From positions 186,001 to 250,000 of the forward strand of contig NZ_JADEWI010000001.1 in assembly GCF_015207705.1 (NCBI RefSeq): a stretch of DNA of 64,000 nt. Direction: 5' to 3'. This stretch comes from Nostoc sp. LEGE 06077. GTDB lineage: Bacteria > Cyanobacteriota > Cyanobacteriia > Cyanobacteriales > Nostocaceae. Shown here piece by piece: positions 27,870 to 36,642 of the stretch (within the stretch, counting starts at the first letter, position 1; the number at the start of each line of letters is the position of its first letter). Under the pieces are notes generated by a model. It had not been told where the DNA came from and did not search any database. It saw nothing but the letters and a program-made list of their open reading frames with translations. The position numbers and the translations under genes were made by a program.

Positions 27870-28254
27870 TAGTGGATTGTGGATTTTTGGTATCAAGTCT
27901 CAATCAGGCGATCGCTATATTTTTATCTTTTCAAGTCCTGACACTGGTAATATCCATCGAGCCATCAAATAAGTCAGGTTTTTGGTTGTCAGATAGCGAA
28001 GTTTTTCAGTCCCAAAAGACTAATTACCATATCCTGCCCAGTATTCGCAAGTCACTTCAGCAATTATTCTCAAGAATTTAGACTAACATACCCCCAGGAT
28101 TTGTTAGTCTAAATCTTAAAATAACCAACTATTTCCGCAATTGTCTGTTGTTGACCAATGGTAGTTTTAAACTATCTAATTATGGTATTTGCACCCAGTT
28201 TATATTTCATCTTTAGTTATGCGCTGTTACTACAGTGGTAAGCACAGTCATTGA
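27870..28254. other. Intergenic region, 385 bases, with a strong hairpin
   Basis: No convincing gene is present. A forward TTG-initiated frame (27872-28081) overlaps the reductase start and has no protein-like pattern. The notable feature is the 13-bp stem-loop at 28076-28114. Confidence 0.5.
28076..28114. terminator. 13-bp perfect stem-loop
   Basis: The arms ATTTAGACTAACA and TGTTAGTCTAAAT enclose a C-rich 13-base loop (TACCCCCAGGATT). It lies 141 bases downstream of the stop codon of the small secreted protein gene, measured on the minus strand from 28255. It could be that gene's terminator or part of a small RNA; no strong T-run follows in either direction. Confidence 0.5.
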
Positions 28255-28491
28255 TTAATACCTTTCGTAGCGACCAGGAACCCAGCGACGACCGCGCGGT
28301 GTTCTTTCCCAGTGGGCTGGAACCCATCTCTGGCGCACAACTTTGCGGACAACAACAGGTTTACGTACAACAACAGTTCGGTGGTTATCACGTTTAATAA
28401 TAACCGGCGCGGCTGATGCTTGGGTTTGCACAGCAAATACTGAGAGTGGTAAAGCTAGTAAAGCTCCAGCAAGGATACGTTTGATAATCAT
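28255..28491 (-). CDS. Small secreted basic protein, hypothetical
   Basis: This 78-residue product begins with a clear signal peptide (MIIKRILAGALLALPLSVFA, cleavage likely near QASA). The mature part is strongly basic: a run of VVVRKPVVVRKVVR followed by WVPAHWERTPRGRRWVPGRYERY. The W-P-x-x-W/Y pairs resemble small periplasmic YXWGXW/RcnB-type proteins, but function is unknown. AGGAG lies nine bases before the ATG. Net charge and aromatic spacing suggest binding to envelope polymers. Confidence 0.75.
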   Translation of the reverse strand: MIIKRILAGALLALPLSVFAVQTQASAAPVIIKRDNHRTVVVRKPVVVRKVVRQRWVPAHWERTPRGRRWVPGRYERY

Positions 28492-28963
28492 CTTTAAATC
28501 TCCTGAAGTTTCTTGTTGTTGAGTTATCTACAGCCTTATTCAAGAATTTGAAACTTACACCCATGAGCAGACCAGAGAAAATACTTTAAATAACAGCGTT
28601 TCCTTTTACGGGATTTCACTAGTAGGATAAATATTTACGCCAGTAGTTTAGGTATAAATTATTTTTAAATTCTCGATAAGATTGCTGATTAACTTTCATA
28701 TTCAGTTTAGAAAACTCCGCAGAAATTCGGATGTGAAAAAAGTCGTGATTATAAGATGACTAAAGTCATAAACCAATACGCTTCAGTTAATAAAGTTTTC
28801 CTATGGCGATGAGGTAACAGTAAAAGATAAAAAATGATTTACAAACGTCTTTCTCTCTTGTCTCCCTTATCTCTTTTTCTCGGATATCAAAACTGCTATA
28901 ACTCAAAAAAATATGGGGATAAGCCTGAGCCTATCCCCATTTTCAAACATCAGAAATTAGCAC
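28492..28963. other. Intergenic region, 472 bases
   Basis: It holds the promoter and Shine-Dalgarno of the small secreted protein at its left end and the htrA terminator (28905-28940) at its right. The middle is AT-rich with no protein-like frame on either strand. Confidence 0.55.
28905..28940 (-). terminator. Rho-independent terminator of the HtrA gene
   Basis: Read on the minus strand, the stem ATGGGGATA / TATCCCCAT is closed by a ten-base loop and followed by ATTTTTTT. It starts 24 bases after the htrA stop codon. Confidence 0.85.
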
Positions 28964-30187
28964 TTAAGAAGTAGCATTTTGCAACTCAGCCGTGCGGACT
29001 GATAGCTGTTGTGTCTGATTACCTCGTTGAACTTTTACCTGTAAGGATTGACCAAGGTTGGTATTTTCCACAAAGTTCTGCAACTGTTCTGCATTAGTAA
29101 TGCTTTGGCTATCTATTTGCAGGATGACATCACCACGGCGGATACCTGCTTTAGCTGCGGGGGAATTTGGGACAACTCGCATCACTAAAACCCCATTAAC
29201 TTCTGGGATTTCAAATGTAGAGTTGGGGTCGCTGTTATTTTGTTTAGCTAATTCTGGTGTTAATGTGACCATTTGCACACCTAAATAGGGGTGAGCAACT
29301 TTACCATCTCGTTCCAGTTGTGTAGCGATCGCTTTTGCTTTATCAATGGGAATGGCAAAGCCAATACCCATCGCATCAGCCCGAATTGCGGTGTTAATCC
29401 CAATCACTTCACCACGATCATTTAATAAAGGGCCGCCAGAGTTACCGGGGTTAATAGCTGCGTCAGTTTGAATAAAGTCTAAGCGTTTGTCAGAAATTCC
29501 CACTTGGGCGCTAGAACGTTTGAGAGTGCTGACAATACCCAAGGTTACAGTATTATCAAAGCCTAAAGGATTACCAACTGCGATCGCCCAATCTCCCACT
29601 TGTACAGCATTAGAAGAACCCAAAGGTGCAACGGGTAAATCTTTACCAGCGTTAATTTTCACAACAGCTAGATCTGTCACTTCGTCGATGCCTTGAACTT
29701 TGCCTTCAAAAGTGCGACCATCCTTGAGGCGAACCGTCACTTTATCTGCTTTATCAACAACGTGGGCATTAGTTAAAACTAAACCACTTTTATCAATAAT
29801 GAATCCAGAACCAAGACCACGCAATTGCTCTGGCGGTAATTGTTGAGAATAACCATCACCAAAAAACTGCCGGAAAAATGGGTCTTCCATAAACGGGTCG
29901 GAACGACGGCGAGTAATTGTGCGTTCTGTGTCAATTCTCACCACTGCTGACCCAACACGATTTACCGCTGCGGTGACAAAACTGCTATTACCGATAGCAG
30001 CCGTAGCTGGTGATTGCCTTTGAGCAATTAATTCTGGTGCATCACCCACTTTTAAAGAACTAGGTGCAGGTTCCGCTTGGGAAGGTAACACCCGCAGAGT
30101 GCTAACTGTAAGCAAGACTCCCAAAAATATGGCGAAAATATGGGTACTAAGTCTACGTAGAGAACGGGCTATTTTGGACAATCGCAT
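28964..30187 (-). CDS. HtrA/Deg-family serine protease (HhoA/HhoB/HtrA type)
   Basis: From ATG at 30187 the product has 407 residues: an N-terminal signal/anchor helix (about 17-37), a trypsin-like domain and one PDZ domain (about 290-390). The catalytic triad is His142 (LTNAHVVD), Asp172 (TDLAVVKI) and Ser250 ([10 protein letters not shown]). It would degrade or refold damaged proteins in the periplasm or thylakoid lumen. Three Deg paralogues are common in cyanobacteria; the sequence alone does not say which this is. GTG at 30193 is a possible earlier start. Confidence 0.94.
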   Translation of the reverse strand: MRLSKIARSLRRLSTHIFAIFLGVLLTVSTLRVLPSQAEPAPSSLKVGDAPELIAQRQSPATAAIGNSSFVTAAVNRVGSAVVRIDTERTITRRRSDPFMEDPFFRQFFGDGYSQQLPPEQLRGLGSGFIIDKSGLVLTNAHVVDKADKVTVRLKDGRTFEGKVQGIDEVTDLAVVKINAGKDLPVAPLGSSNAVQVGDWAIAVGNPLGFDNTVTLGIVSTLKRSSAQVGISDKRLDFIQTDAAINPGNSGGPLLNDRGEVIGINTAIRADAMGIGFAIPIDKAKAIATQLERDGKVAHPYLGVQMVTLTPELAKQNNSDPNSTFEIPEVNGVLVMRVVPNSPAAKAGIRRGDVILQIDSQSITNAEQLQNFVENTNLGQSLQVKVQRGNQTQQLSVRTAELQNATS

Positions 30188-30563
30188 AATCACAACCTAA
30201 ATTTTAGAAGCCGAATTTTTGCTTAGTCGTGACAAATCTATCTAAAGTTATTTTTACAGCTAGGATGAAACTCCTGCGTACTAACTTTGGTTTACTGCTT
30301 TAGATACTCAATACTTGAACTAAAGCATGGTATTCACTACCTGTAATTTAAATTAATTGAAAATTTCCCTTGATAGCTATTACGGACATTTACCCTGTAG
30401 AGGTTCGGGTATCACCAGGACTTACGCACAAAGATTATCTGTGGGGTGAAAGGATATGGGGTGTAAGGGTAGTTCATTTAAATTCTGCTAGGGTAACTGT
30501 TCTGTAACTTGGCCTTGAGTGAATAGAGCTATAATTTAAGGCGGGTGATTTTCAGCTAGACGC
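30188..30563. other. Intergenic region, 376 bases
   Basis: Spacer between the divergent HtrA gene and the small gene at 30564. It contains the half copy of the dispersed inverted-repeat element at 30422-30471. No gene seen. Confidence 0.5.
30422..30471. repeat. Half copy of the TTACGCACAAAG dispersed repeat
   Basis: It begins TTACGCACAAAGATTATCTG and ends GGGTGTAAGGG, closely matching the reverse complement of the right half of the element at 10671-10771. The other half is missing, so it is a truncated or solo-end copy. Confidence 0.6.
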
Positions 30564-30926
30564 ATGAATACAGTAGCAATTTTGCCAATATCTGATGCTA
30601 ACGGGGAGAAATCCTATCGTGCGATCGCCGGAGATAAACATTCTGTTGGCAAAACTGCGGGGCAGGCTCTCGATGCCTTAACTGCCCAGTTAGATGAAAT
30701 TGAATTTAGCGCACTACTGATTATTCAAAGCTTTCGTTCGGACTCGTTTTTCAATGCCGAGCAACAAGAACGGCTATCAGAGTTAATGAATCTATGGCGG
30801 TTAGCACGAGATCAACAGCAGCAACTCCCGCCAGAACAACAAGCAGAATTGGATAGATTAGTTGAAGCAGAACTGAGGGCAGCAACAGCCCGGACTGCGG
30901 CATGGATGCAGCAAGGGAATTTATGA
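30564..30926 (+). CDS. Hypothetical protein coupled to an HNH nuclease
   Basis: A 120-residue soluble, Gln/Glu/Ala-rich protein. The N-terminal half (VAILPISDANGEKSYRAIAG, GKTAGQALDALTAQL) looks folded and the C-terminal half is a long charged helix (SELMNLWRLARDQQQQLPPE...). No known domain is recognised. Its stop overlaps the HNH start as ATGA, so the two products are made together. It may be an accessory or inhibitor of the nuclease. Confidence 0.7.
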   Translation: MNTVAILPISDANGEKSYRAIAGDKHSVGKTAGQALDALTAQLDEIEFSALLIIQSFRSDSFFNAEQQERLSELMNLWRLARDQQQQLPPEQQAELDRLVEAELRAATARTAAWMQQGNL

Positions 30927-31324
30927 ATCCCTACTATAAGCTAACCGCCCAACGCGCCAACCATCGCTGTGAGTATTGCAAAGCCCCTGAAGTCGTTTTT
31001 AATTTTCCATTTGAAGTAGAACACATTATTCCACTCTCTCGGCAAGGTGCAAACAACGAAGCAAATTTAGCCCTTGCCTGTCGTTCTTGCAATCTCCGCA
31101 AAGGAATTCGTGTGAGTGGGATTGCTTCTGATTCCAACACAGAAGTTCGCTTTTTTAATCCAAGAGAGGATAATTGGAGTGAACATTTTCAAGTTGATGT
31201 TGAATCTGGCAAAATTTTAGGTACAACTCCAGTTGGAAAAGTAACTGTAGAGTATTTAGAGATGAACAGTCCTGCTCAAGTGGCAGCACGACAACTTTGG
31301 ATTAGCTTGAATTTGTTTCCGTAG
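30923..31324 (+). CDS. HNH endonuclease
   Basis: The product (133 residues from ATG at 30923) is a compact HNH nuclease. Residues 13-58 hold NHRCEYCKAP, VEHIIPLSRQGANNEANLAL and CRSCNLRKG; the two CxxC pairs bind zinc and the His/Asn/His residues bind the catalytic metal. A short C-terminal domain follows (VRFFNPREDNWSEHF, common in this subfamily). The biological role is not known. The four-base ATGA overlap with the upstream gene sets the start. Confidence 0.9.
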   Translation: MNPYYKLTAQRANHRCEYCKAPEVVFNFPFEVEHIIPLSRQGANNEANLALACRSCNLRKGIRVSGIASDSNTEVRFFNPREDNWSEHFQVDVESGKILGTTPVGKVTVEYLEMNSPAQVAARQLWISLNLFP

Positions 31325-31332
31325 TTGAGTAA

Positions 31333-31410
31333 CAGGTTGTTTTGCGGATCGCCCAACGGAAAGCTCTACCCGCTGACGAACAAGAAGCGATCGCCCCTTA
31401 TATTAAATAG
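31333..31410 (+). pseudogene. Possible antitoxin-like C-terminal remnant
   Basis: A short frame after a TAA reads QVVLRIAQRKALPADEQEAI and then APYIK before TAG. The LPADEQEAIA pattern resembles small antitoxins of the kind paired with RelE-like toxins. No start codon or toxin is present, so at most it is a decayed end. Confidence 0.25.
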
Positions 31411-31468
31411 AAATAACACCCATTCCCCCTCTAGGCTAGGATCTTAGTACTGCCAGTGTTTTAATGCC

Positions 31469-31855
31469 ATGAATGGATCAAACCGATTAACTCCAGAGTC
31501 CTTGCCTATCAACCAATCAGCCGAAAACTTCCATACTCACGATACTGATCATATTCATGAACATGGAGAGCCTAGTCATGTTCATGTCCATAGTGAAGAG
31601 TCTTTACGGAAAATTGTCAATCGCCTGTCGCGGATAGAAGGACATATTCGCGGTATTAAAACAATGGTGAAACAAAGTAGTCCTTGTCCTGATGTATTAT
31701 TGCAGATTGCCGCAGTTCGGGGCGCATTAGATCGCGTTGCAAGAATTGTGCTAGATGAACATTTAACTGAATGTGTTGCCAGAGCCGCCAAGGAAGGCAA
31801 TATAGATGTGGAAATTGAACAATTAAAGGCTGCTTTAGATCGATTTATGCCTTAA
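31469..31855 (+). CDS. CsoR/RcnR-family metal-sensing repressor (InrS-like)
   Basis: The 128-residue product has a His-rich N-terminal extension (HTHDTDHIHEHGEPSHVHVH) and then the all-helical DUF156 domain: LRKIVNRLSRIEGHIRGIKTMV, SSPCPDVLLQIAAVRGALDRVAR with the metal-binding Cys, and HLTECVARA with the His and Cys pair. The family binds Cu, Ni or Co and leaves DNA when metal is bound; the cyanobacterial member InrS senses nickel. The His-rich extension fits Ni or Co. No metal transporter lies next to it. Confidence 0.9.
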   Translation: MNGSNRLTPESLPINQSAENFHTHDTDHIHEHGEPSHVHVHSEESLRKIVNRLSRIEGHIRGIKTMVKQSSPCPDVLLQIAAVRGALDRVARIVLDEHLTECVARAAKEGNIDVEIEQLKAALDRFMP

Positions 31856-31920
31856 TCAAGCTGATTTAAAAGTCACATTTTCTTGAGCCTTGGCGATTAG
31901 AAATCGTCGCTATACAGACA

Positions 31921-31943
31921 AAACCCGCGCAGGCGGGTTGTTT
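31921..31943. terminator. Bidirectional terminator between csoR-like gene and truB
   Basis: A GC-rich stem (AACCCGC / GCGGGTT, loop GCAG) is flanked by T-rich sequence on both strands (GTTT to the right, TTTTGT on the minus strand). It lies 65 bases after the repressor stop and serves the convergent truB gene as well. Confidence 0.75.
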
Positions 31944-32066
31944 GATTAAGTCCACCTGTATGAACTTTGTTGATGTAGTAGCGAATTTTATACTCGCCCA
32001 ATTAATTCTTGATAAATCATCTCTCTTAATAGAACAAGGGAATTTTGGGAAGGTATCAGCATACAT

Positions 32067-32945
32067 TCACGCAACTGGTTCAAATACCATTTGTGGAATT
32101 AATAGTTCATCTTGTGATTGTCCAATCCCTAAAAATCGCGTTTCATTTTCATATACGCGCACAAGCCCCAAATTATCAGAAATAAGGGAAACTTTTTGTC
32201 CCTGACACCATTTTCGCGCCAGTTCTGAAGGTAAATTCACGGTTAGCAAATGCTGTAAGGCGACATCTGGAAGAATGGGTTGAAATGTCCCAGTTTGTAA
32301 CTGTGCTTCTAACTCAGTAATAGAAAGACTCTGACTCAAATCAAAACCGCTGCTTTGGTTACGAGTTAAAGCGGCGAGAGTTCCGCCAGTGTTGAAAACT
32401 GCGCCTAAATCACGAGCGATCGCTCTAATATATGTACCACTACCACAGGCGATCGCTACATCTAATTCCGGAAAATCCCCTTCTCGCCAATCTAAAATAT
32501 CTATCTGAAAAACTTCGACTGTACGTGCTGGAACTTCGACAGTTTCACCTTGACGCGCCAAATCATACAAGCGTTTTCCATCAACTTGAATTGCACTATA
32601 AATTGGCGGTATTTGTTCAATCTTCCCAACAAATTGTGTGAGTGCAGTTTCTATTTCAGCCAAACTCAAATTTGCACAAGGTTGTGAAGCGATAATTTCT
32701 CCTTGCAAATCATCGGTTGTGGTACGTACACCAAAACGAATAGTGGCTTTGTAAGCTTTGTCTCCTGGGAGATACTGCAATAATCTTGTGGCTTTACCCA
32801 GTGCAATTGGTAATACCCCAGTCGCAGCCGGATCTAAAGTTCCTGCGTGTCCTACCCGTTTGAGGCGCAACAGCTTGCGTACCCGCGCTACACAGTCGTG
32901 AGAAGTCCAATCAAATGATTTGTTTAAGTTAAGAAAACCTTGCAC
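32067..32945 (-). CDS. truB: tRNA pseudouridine-55 synthase TruB
   Basis: The enzyme makes pseudouridine 55 in the T-loop of tRNAs. Motifs are [17 protein letters not shown], the catalytic Asp in [25 protein letters not shown], and [14 protein letters not shown] with the C-terminal PUA-like tail. The first GTG in frame is at 33020, which would add 25 residues ([10 protein letters not shown]...) not usual for the family; the GTG at 32945 gives the expected VQGFLNLNK start. No ATG is in frame, so the start is a judgment. Confidence 0.92.
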   Translation of the reverse strand: MQGFLNLNKSFDWTSHDCVARVRKLLRLKRVGHAGTLDPAATGVLPIALGKATRLLQYLPGDKAYKATIRFGVRTTTDDLQGEIIASQPCANLSLAEIETALTQFVGKIEQIPPIYSAIQVDGKRLYDLARQGETVEVPARTVEVFQIDILDWREGDFPELDVAIACGSGTYIRAIARDLGAVFNTGGTLAALTRNQSSGFDLSQSLSITELEAQLQTGTFQPILPDVALQHLLTVNLPSELARKWCQGQKVSLISDNLGLVRVYENETRFLGIGQSQDELLIPQMVFEPVA

Positions 32946-33033
32946 AGTAATATTTTTTAAAATTTTGTGATGCGTTGCTTTTAACAGAATTTTTGACGGT
33001 GAATTGTCCGATGTGGACACATAGCCTACATTT

Positions 33034-33476
33034 TTAATTCAAATTTTCTAAATCAGCTAAATCTTGAAGTCTTCCTGATGCTTCTTTATTTTTTTTCAGA
33101 TTATCTAAATCAATAAAATTAACAAGAATATTATCAATTCTAACTTCTAATCTTAAAGGATAACAATTTTCAAAATTCACCCCATCAATAGTTGTTAATA
33201 CATCAATTCTATTAGGAGGATAACCAAGCTGAATAATTTGGTCTGGAGTCAGGAAATCTTCTGGTTTTAATCCTAAAGAACTAAACCCAAATTGTTTTGT
33301 TTTAAAGCTTGAATTATATTATTGGCATTTTCTGTACTCATTTCTATCCAAATGTCAATATCTTTGGTATAGCGAGGATGACCATGTATCGCTACTGCAT
33401 AACCACCAACAATCAAATAACGAACATTATTATCGTTGAGAAATTGTATAAACTCTTTGAAGTCTTGATTCAGCAC
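33034..33476 (-). pseudogene. Nucleotidyltransferase (MNT-like) gene with a -1 frameshift
   Basis: Residues from MLNQDFKEFIQFLNDNNVRY onward show the nucleotidyltransferase site GGYAVAIHGHPRYTKDIDIW with its DxD. The frame stops after QNNLGLVL at 33273. A second frame continues as FGFSSLGLKPEDFLTPDQII, QLGYPPNRIDVLTTIDGVNF and ends [13 protein letters not shown] at 33034. One T lost from the AATTTGGG stretch near 33290 explains the shift. The intact protein would be about 147 residues, a normal length for this family. Decay or a sequence error cannot be told apart here. Confidence 0.8.
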
Positions 33477-33642
33477 TATTATCTTTCCAACTATGATATT
33501 CTTGGCGAATTTGCTCTAAGGCTTCTAGTCGGGATTGATACGATTGAGTTTGCCAATAAGCAAAATCGCTTTTTTGCTGTTTAAGTTTAACTTTATGACA
33601 AATTATTGCCATTTGGCGATGTTTGACAGAGATATCTTTCAT
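33430..33642 (-). CDS. Small hypothetical partner of the nucleotidyltransferase
   Basis: A 70-residue basic, helical protein (KVKLKQQKSDFAYWQTQSYQ, then LEALEQIRQEYHSW and the end ESRLQRVYTISQR). The LEALE.IR.EY...W....RLQRVY pattern is found in small proteins that sit directly before nucleotidyltransferase genes, sometimes mislabelled as toxin secretion proteins. Its 3' end overlaps the next gene by 47 bases. It may be a toxin-antitoxin component. Confidence 0.75.
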   Translation of the reverse strand: MKDISVKHRQMAIICHKVKLKQQKSDFAYWQTQSYQSRLEALEQIRQEYHSWKDNSAESRLQRVYTISQR

Positions 33643-33667
33643 AAGCTTGCTTCTCCCAACCCAACTA

Positions 33668-34267
33668 TCACAATTTTGCGGCTAATTCTTTTAACCGCAG
33701 GTGTCCATCTCGAAACACTGACCAGCCATCTCCCACTAAGACTGTTTCCACATTACTCAATTGTGCCAGCCTGTGGACAGAAGCGATCGCTGCTTCTGAA
33801 TCGAGTAACTTTTCTTTTGCCAAGATAGTTAAAGTCCCGGCTGTATGCGCCCGGATTAAATCCCCTGTAATTAAGGTAGTGTCTTCCAAGAGTAATGCTA
33901 GTTCACCAGGAGTCTTGGAACCTTGGAGTTCAATGGTCTTTAATCCAGGGACAAACTCATCACCATCATACAGCCAGCGATCGCAAACTATGGGGAAACA
34001 TTCTTTTTCTGCTGCCGGGCCTGCTACATTAGCATAGGTTTGCACCGCAATTTCTTTTGCTGCCCGAATATGTTCCGAGTTTGTCAGTATAATCCAATCC
34101 ACACCACCGAGAGATTCCAGGTGATTCCAGTCGTGGTTTGATAAAGCTACTGGGTCAATCAAGATATTGCCATCGGGACGAATCCAAGCAATCCCATTGA
34201 AATCAATATTTCTTGCAGGATTGAAAGTAGACCAGCCATATAAATCGGGACGGTGCAGAGATTTCAT
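33668..34267 (-). CDS. MBL-fold hydrolase-like protein with degenerate metal site
   Basis: This 199-residue product resembles metallo-beta-lactamase-fold proteins (GNILIDPVALSNHDWNHLESLGG, then WIILTNSEHIRAAKEIA, and LLLEDTTLITGDLIRAH). The usual HxHxDH motif is replaced by TNSEHIRA, so one or more metal ligands are missing. The later GD(L) and D-G-W segments remain. It may bind a metal weakly or have lost catalysis. The 25-base gap to the small gene downstream on the same strand allows cotranscription. Confidence 0.75.
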   Translation of the reverse strand: MKSLHRPDLYGWSTFNPARNIDFNGIAWIRPDGNILIDPVALSNHDWNHLESLGGVDWIILTNSEHIRAAKEIAVQTYANVAGPAAEKECFPIVCDRWLYDGDEFVPGLKTIELQGSKTPGELALLLEDTTLITGDLIRAHTAGTLTILAKEKLLDSEAAIASVHRLAQLSNVETVLVGDGWSVFRDGHLRLKELAAKL

Positions 34268-34397
34268 AATGATTCTGGTACTTTACCTTCAATAAATCGT
34301 AAATTAAGAGAGTTGCATCAATAATGTATCAGTAATTTCGCCTATAGTCCAAATTCGCATTTTCTTTTAACCCCACTTACTAACTCCGATTATTTTC

Positions 34398-34823
34398 ATG
34401 CAGTTATTCAAGACTTTACTCCGTGTCCGGCACTATGAAATGGATGCTTTAGGCCATGTTAATAATGCCGTTTACCAAAACTATTTGGAACAGGCGGCTA
34501 TTGAACACTCAGAACACCTCGGTGCAAATTTAGCTGTTTACCGCGAGTTGGGCGGTGTATTTGTAATGCGGCGCGTAGAAATTGACTATCTCCGGCCAGC
34601 CGTGGCAGGTGATACTTTAGAAGTTACCACCTGGTTAAAAGAAATGCGTGGTACTCGTGCTTTTCGATGTTACGAAATTCGCAAACAACACGAAGATGAT
34701 TTATTAGTTACGGCTGAAGCATTGTGGGTGTGGGTAGATGCTAAAACTATGCGTCCACGACCCATCCCTAACAGAATTTCCGACAAGTTTTTGCAAATTC
34801 AAGGCTTGGGTGTAGCTGAATAA
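34398..34823 (+). CDS. Hot-dog fold acyl-CoA thioesterase (4HBT family)
   Basis: The 141-residue protein carries the 4-hydroxybenzoyl-CoA thioesterase signature: VRHYEMDALGHVNNAVYQNYLEQA, with the catalytic Asp in the MDALGHVNN turn, and later FVMRRVEIDYLRPAVAGDTL. In cyanobacteria such proteins can hydrolyse aryl- or acyl-CoAs, for example in phylloquinone synthesis. No neighbouring pathway genes point to the substrate. Confidence 0.88.
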   Translation: MQLFKTLLRVRHYEMDALGHVNNAVYQNYLEQAAIEHSEHLGANLAVYRELGGVFVMRRVEIDYLRPAVAGDTLEVTTWLKEMRGTRAFRCYEIRKQHEDDLLVTAEALWVWVDAKTMRPRPIPNRISDKFLQIQGLGVAE

Positions 34824-34959
34824 TTCGCAATTTTGAGTCAGTATTCATAAGTCAGAAATATAGAAACTAGCCAAATCTCTCTCTCGAAGAATCATCATTA
34901 TTGAATAATTATGAATTTGGGCTTCCTGACTCCGAGAGTTTATGCTGATCAACATTTAT

Positions 34960-35598
34960 TTAGCAGAATTCCGCTTCTTGGAGAATTGGCTCATGTGTAA
35001 TACTGATATACCTTGGTTGCGCTTTGATACATTCTATCCATCTTTGAATAGCCGGAAACCTAGATAAATCAAACCCACCTTCATCGGCTACATGGGTATA
35101 AGCAAATAAAGCAATATCAGCAATGGTATAGCGATCGCCAACAAAATACATCTGAGATTGCAGATGATTTTCCATCACTCTTAATGCTGCATAACCAGGT
35201 TCTTGCTTTTGTGCTAAAGCAGCCTGATATTCTTCCGCTTTCCCTAAAATGGAAATCCAAAATCTTGATGTCGCAATATACGGTTCATGACTATATTGTT
35301 CAAAAAATAACCATTGCAAAACCTGTGCTTTTAAGAAGCGATCGTAGGGAAGAAATTCTGTGTATTCACTGAGATATGCCAAAATAGCATTTGATTCTGT
35401 TAAGTAATTCCCTGGTTCAACTTCCAATACAGGTATTTTGCCGTTAGGATTCTTACTTAAGAATTCAGGTGTCCGACTTTCTCCCTTTAAGATATTCACC
35501 TCGATTCTTTCATAGGGAATACCCATTTGTGATAATAAAAGACGTATCTTATAGCCATTACCAGAGGGTAAAAAATCGTACAGACGTAGCGTTTCCAT
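34960..35598 (-). CDS. Glutathione S-transferase family protein
   Basis: The 212-residue product has an N-terminal thioredoxin-like domain (LRLYDFLPSGNGYKIRLLLS, the glutathione-binding Ser region, and PNGKIPVLEVEPGNYLTESNAIL with the cis-proline) and an all-helical C-terminal domain (about residues 85-205, GDRYTIADIALFAYTHVADE). It should conjugate or reduce small electrophiles with glutathione. The class cannot be set from the sequence alone. Confidence 0.92.
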   Translation of the reverse strand: METLRLYDFLPSGNGYKIRLLLSQMGIPYERIEVNILKGESRTPEFLSKNPNGKIPVLEVEPGNYLTESNAILAYLSEYTEFLPYDRFLKAQVLQWLFFEQYSHEPYIATSRFWISILGKAEEYQAALAQKQEPGYAALRVMENHLQSQMYFVGDRYTIADIALFAYTHVADEGGFDLSRFPAIQRWIECIKAQPRYISITHEPILQEAEFC

Positions 35599-35810
35599 GC
35601 CAAAAAGATGATGAAGAGTATTAGGAGAAATGAGGCTCTAAAATACAATATCTTACAAAATCTTTCGAGTTAAACAGGATAATTTTTTCCCTTTTAAGCA
35701 TCTTCATCAAAACTAGATTTATCTGAAAAAATAAAAAACAAATTATTTATTATTTCTAGTATTTATCAACTTTAAATGTTCAATTTAATTCAATGGGGTC
35801 AATTAAAAAT

Positions 35811-36512
35811 ATGTGTGGAAGATTTACTTTAAATCAGCCAGCATCCTCACTGGCAAAGGCTTTCCCTCTCCAGCAAATTCCCGATTTAGCTGCCCAATAT
35901 AACATTGCACCTACACAAATGGTGCCAACAGTGCTACATAACCCCACCAGTAAACAGGATGAATTTCAACAATTACGTTGGGGCTTGATTCCTGCTTGGG
36001 CAAAAGATATAAAAATAGGAGTAAAGCTAATTAACGCCAGAGCCGAAACCGTGGCAGAAAAACCAGCTTTTCGCACAGCTTTTAAGCGCCGACGCTGTTT
36101 GGTAATAGCTGATGGCTTTTATGAATGGCAAAAGCAACAAGGTAAAAAACAGCCCTTTTATTTTCGGCTGCAAGATAGCCAACCCTTTGCTTTTGCGGGA
36201 TTATGGGAGATGTGGCACTCACCAGAAGGAGAAGAAATTGCCTCTTGTACGATTGTGACAACAACAGCTAACAAATTGTTAGCACCAATTCATGAGCGAA
36301 TGCCAGTCATTTTGGCACCAGAAGATTACGATTTGTGGCTAGATACGCAAGTGCAAACACCAGAAAGACTTCAGCCACTGTTAGATCCCTATCCCTCTGA
36401 AGCAATGACAGCCTACCCAGTCAGCAATTTGGTCAACAAACCCCAGCACAACAGTCCAGAATGTATTATCCCTCTAAGTGAAGAGAATACCCTCCCAAAT
36501 CAGTTAAATTAA
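35811..36512 (+). CDS. YedK/HMCES-type abasic-site processing protein
   Basis: The product (233 residues from ATG at 35811) is a SOS response-associated peptidase. The start must give Met-Cys, since Cys2 is the nucleophile that crosslinks to abasic sites in single-stranded DNA: MCGRFTLNQPASSLAK. Conserved active-site segments follow: NIAPTQ, RWGLIPAWAKD, INARAETVAEKPAF, DGFYEWQKQ and HERMPVIL. An upstream ATG at 35793 would hide Cys2 and is rejected. It shields abasic sites at replication forks. Confidence 0.94.
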   Translation: MCGRFTLNQPASSLAKAFPLQQIPDLAAQYNIAPTQMVPTVLHNPTSKQDEFQQLRWGLIPAWAKDIKIGVKLINARAETVAEKPAFRTAFKRRRCLVIADGFYEWQKQQGKKQPFYFRLQDSQPFAFAGLWEMWHSPEGEEIASCTIVTTTANKLLAPIHERMPVILAPEDYDLWLDTQVQTPERLQPLLDPYPSEAMTAYPVSNLVNKPQHNSPECIIPLSEENTLPNQLN

Positions 36513-36517
36513 CTATT

Positions 36518-36566
36518 GAGTGCTGTTAGCGGTAGCGGGGCGTTTAGCCCGTGCTAAGTGCTGAGT
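36518..36566. repeat. Dispersed 49-bp repeat, intergenic copy (copy B)
   Basis: It matches 24072-24120 inside mfd at 48 of 49 positions and sits between the YedK-like and ycf3 genes, starting 6 bases after the stop codon at 36510-36512. The intergenic location is the ordinary one for such repeats. Confidence 0.85.
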
Positions 36567-36642
36567 AAACACCCAATCAAGAAATGCTGTAATTTCCAAG
36601 AGCATCTTTTGAGCTAGTAGCTGTACAACCATAGAGGCAGTT

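Noticed and set aside
27872-28081. Forward 69-codon frame upstream of the aldo/keto reductase
   Set aside because: Only a TTG start overlapping the reductase, no ribosome site and no protein-like pattern.
30390-30430. GAGGTTCGGGTATCACC as a tRNA T-arm
   Set aside because: No acceptor, D or anticodon arms around it; it borders the dispersed repeat.
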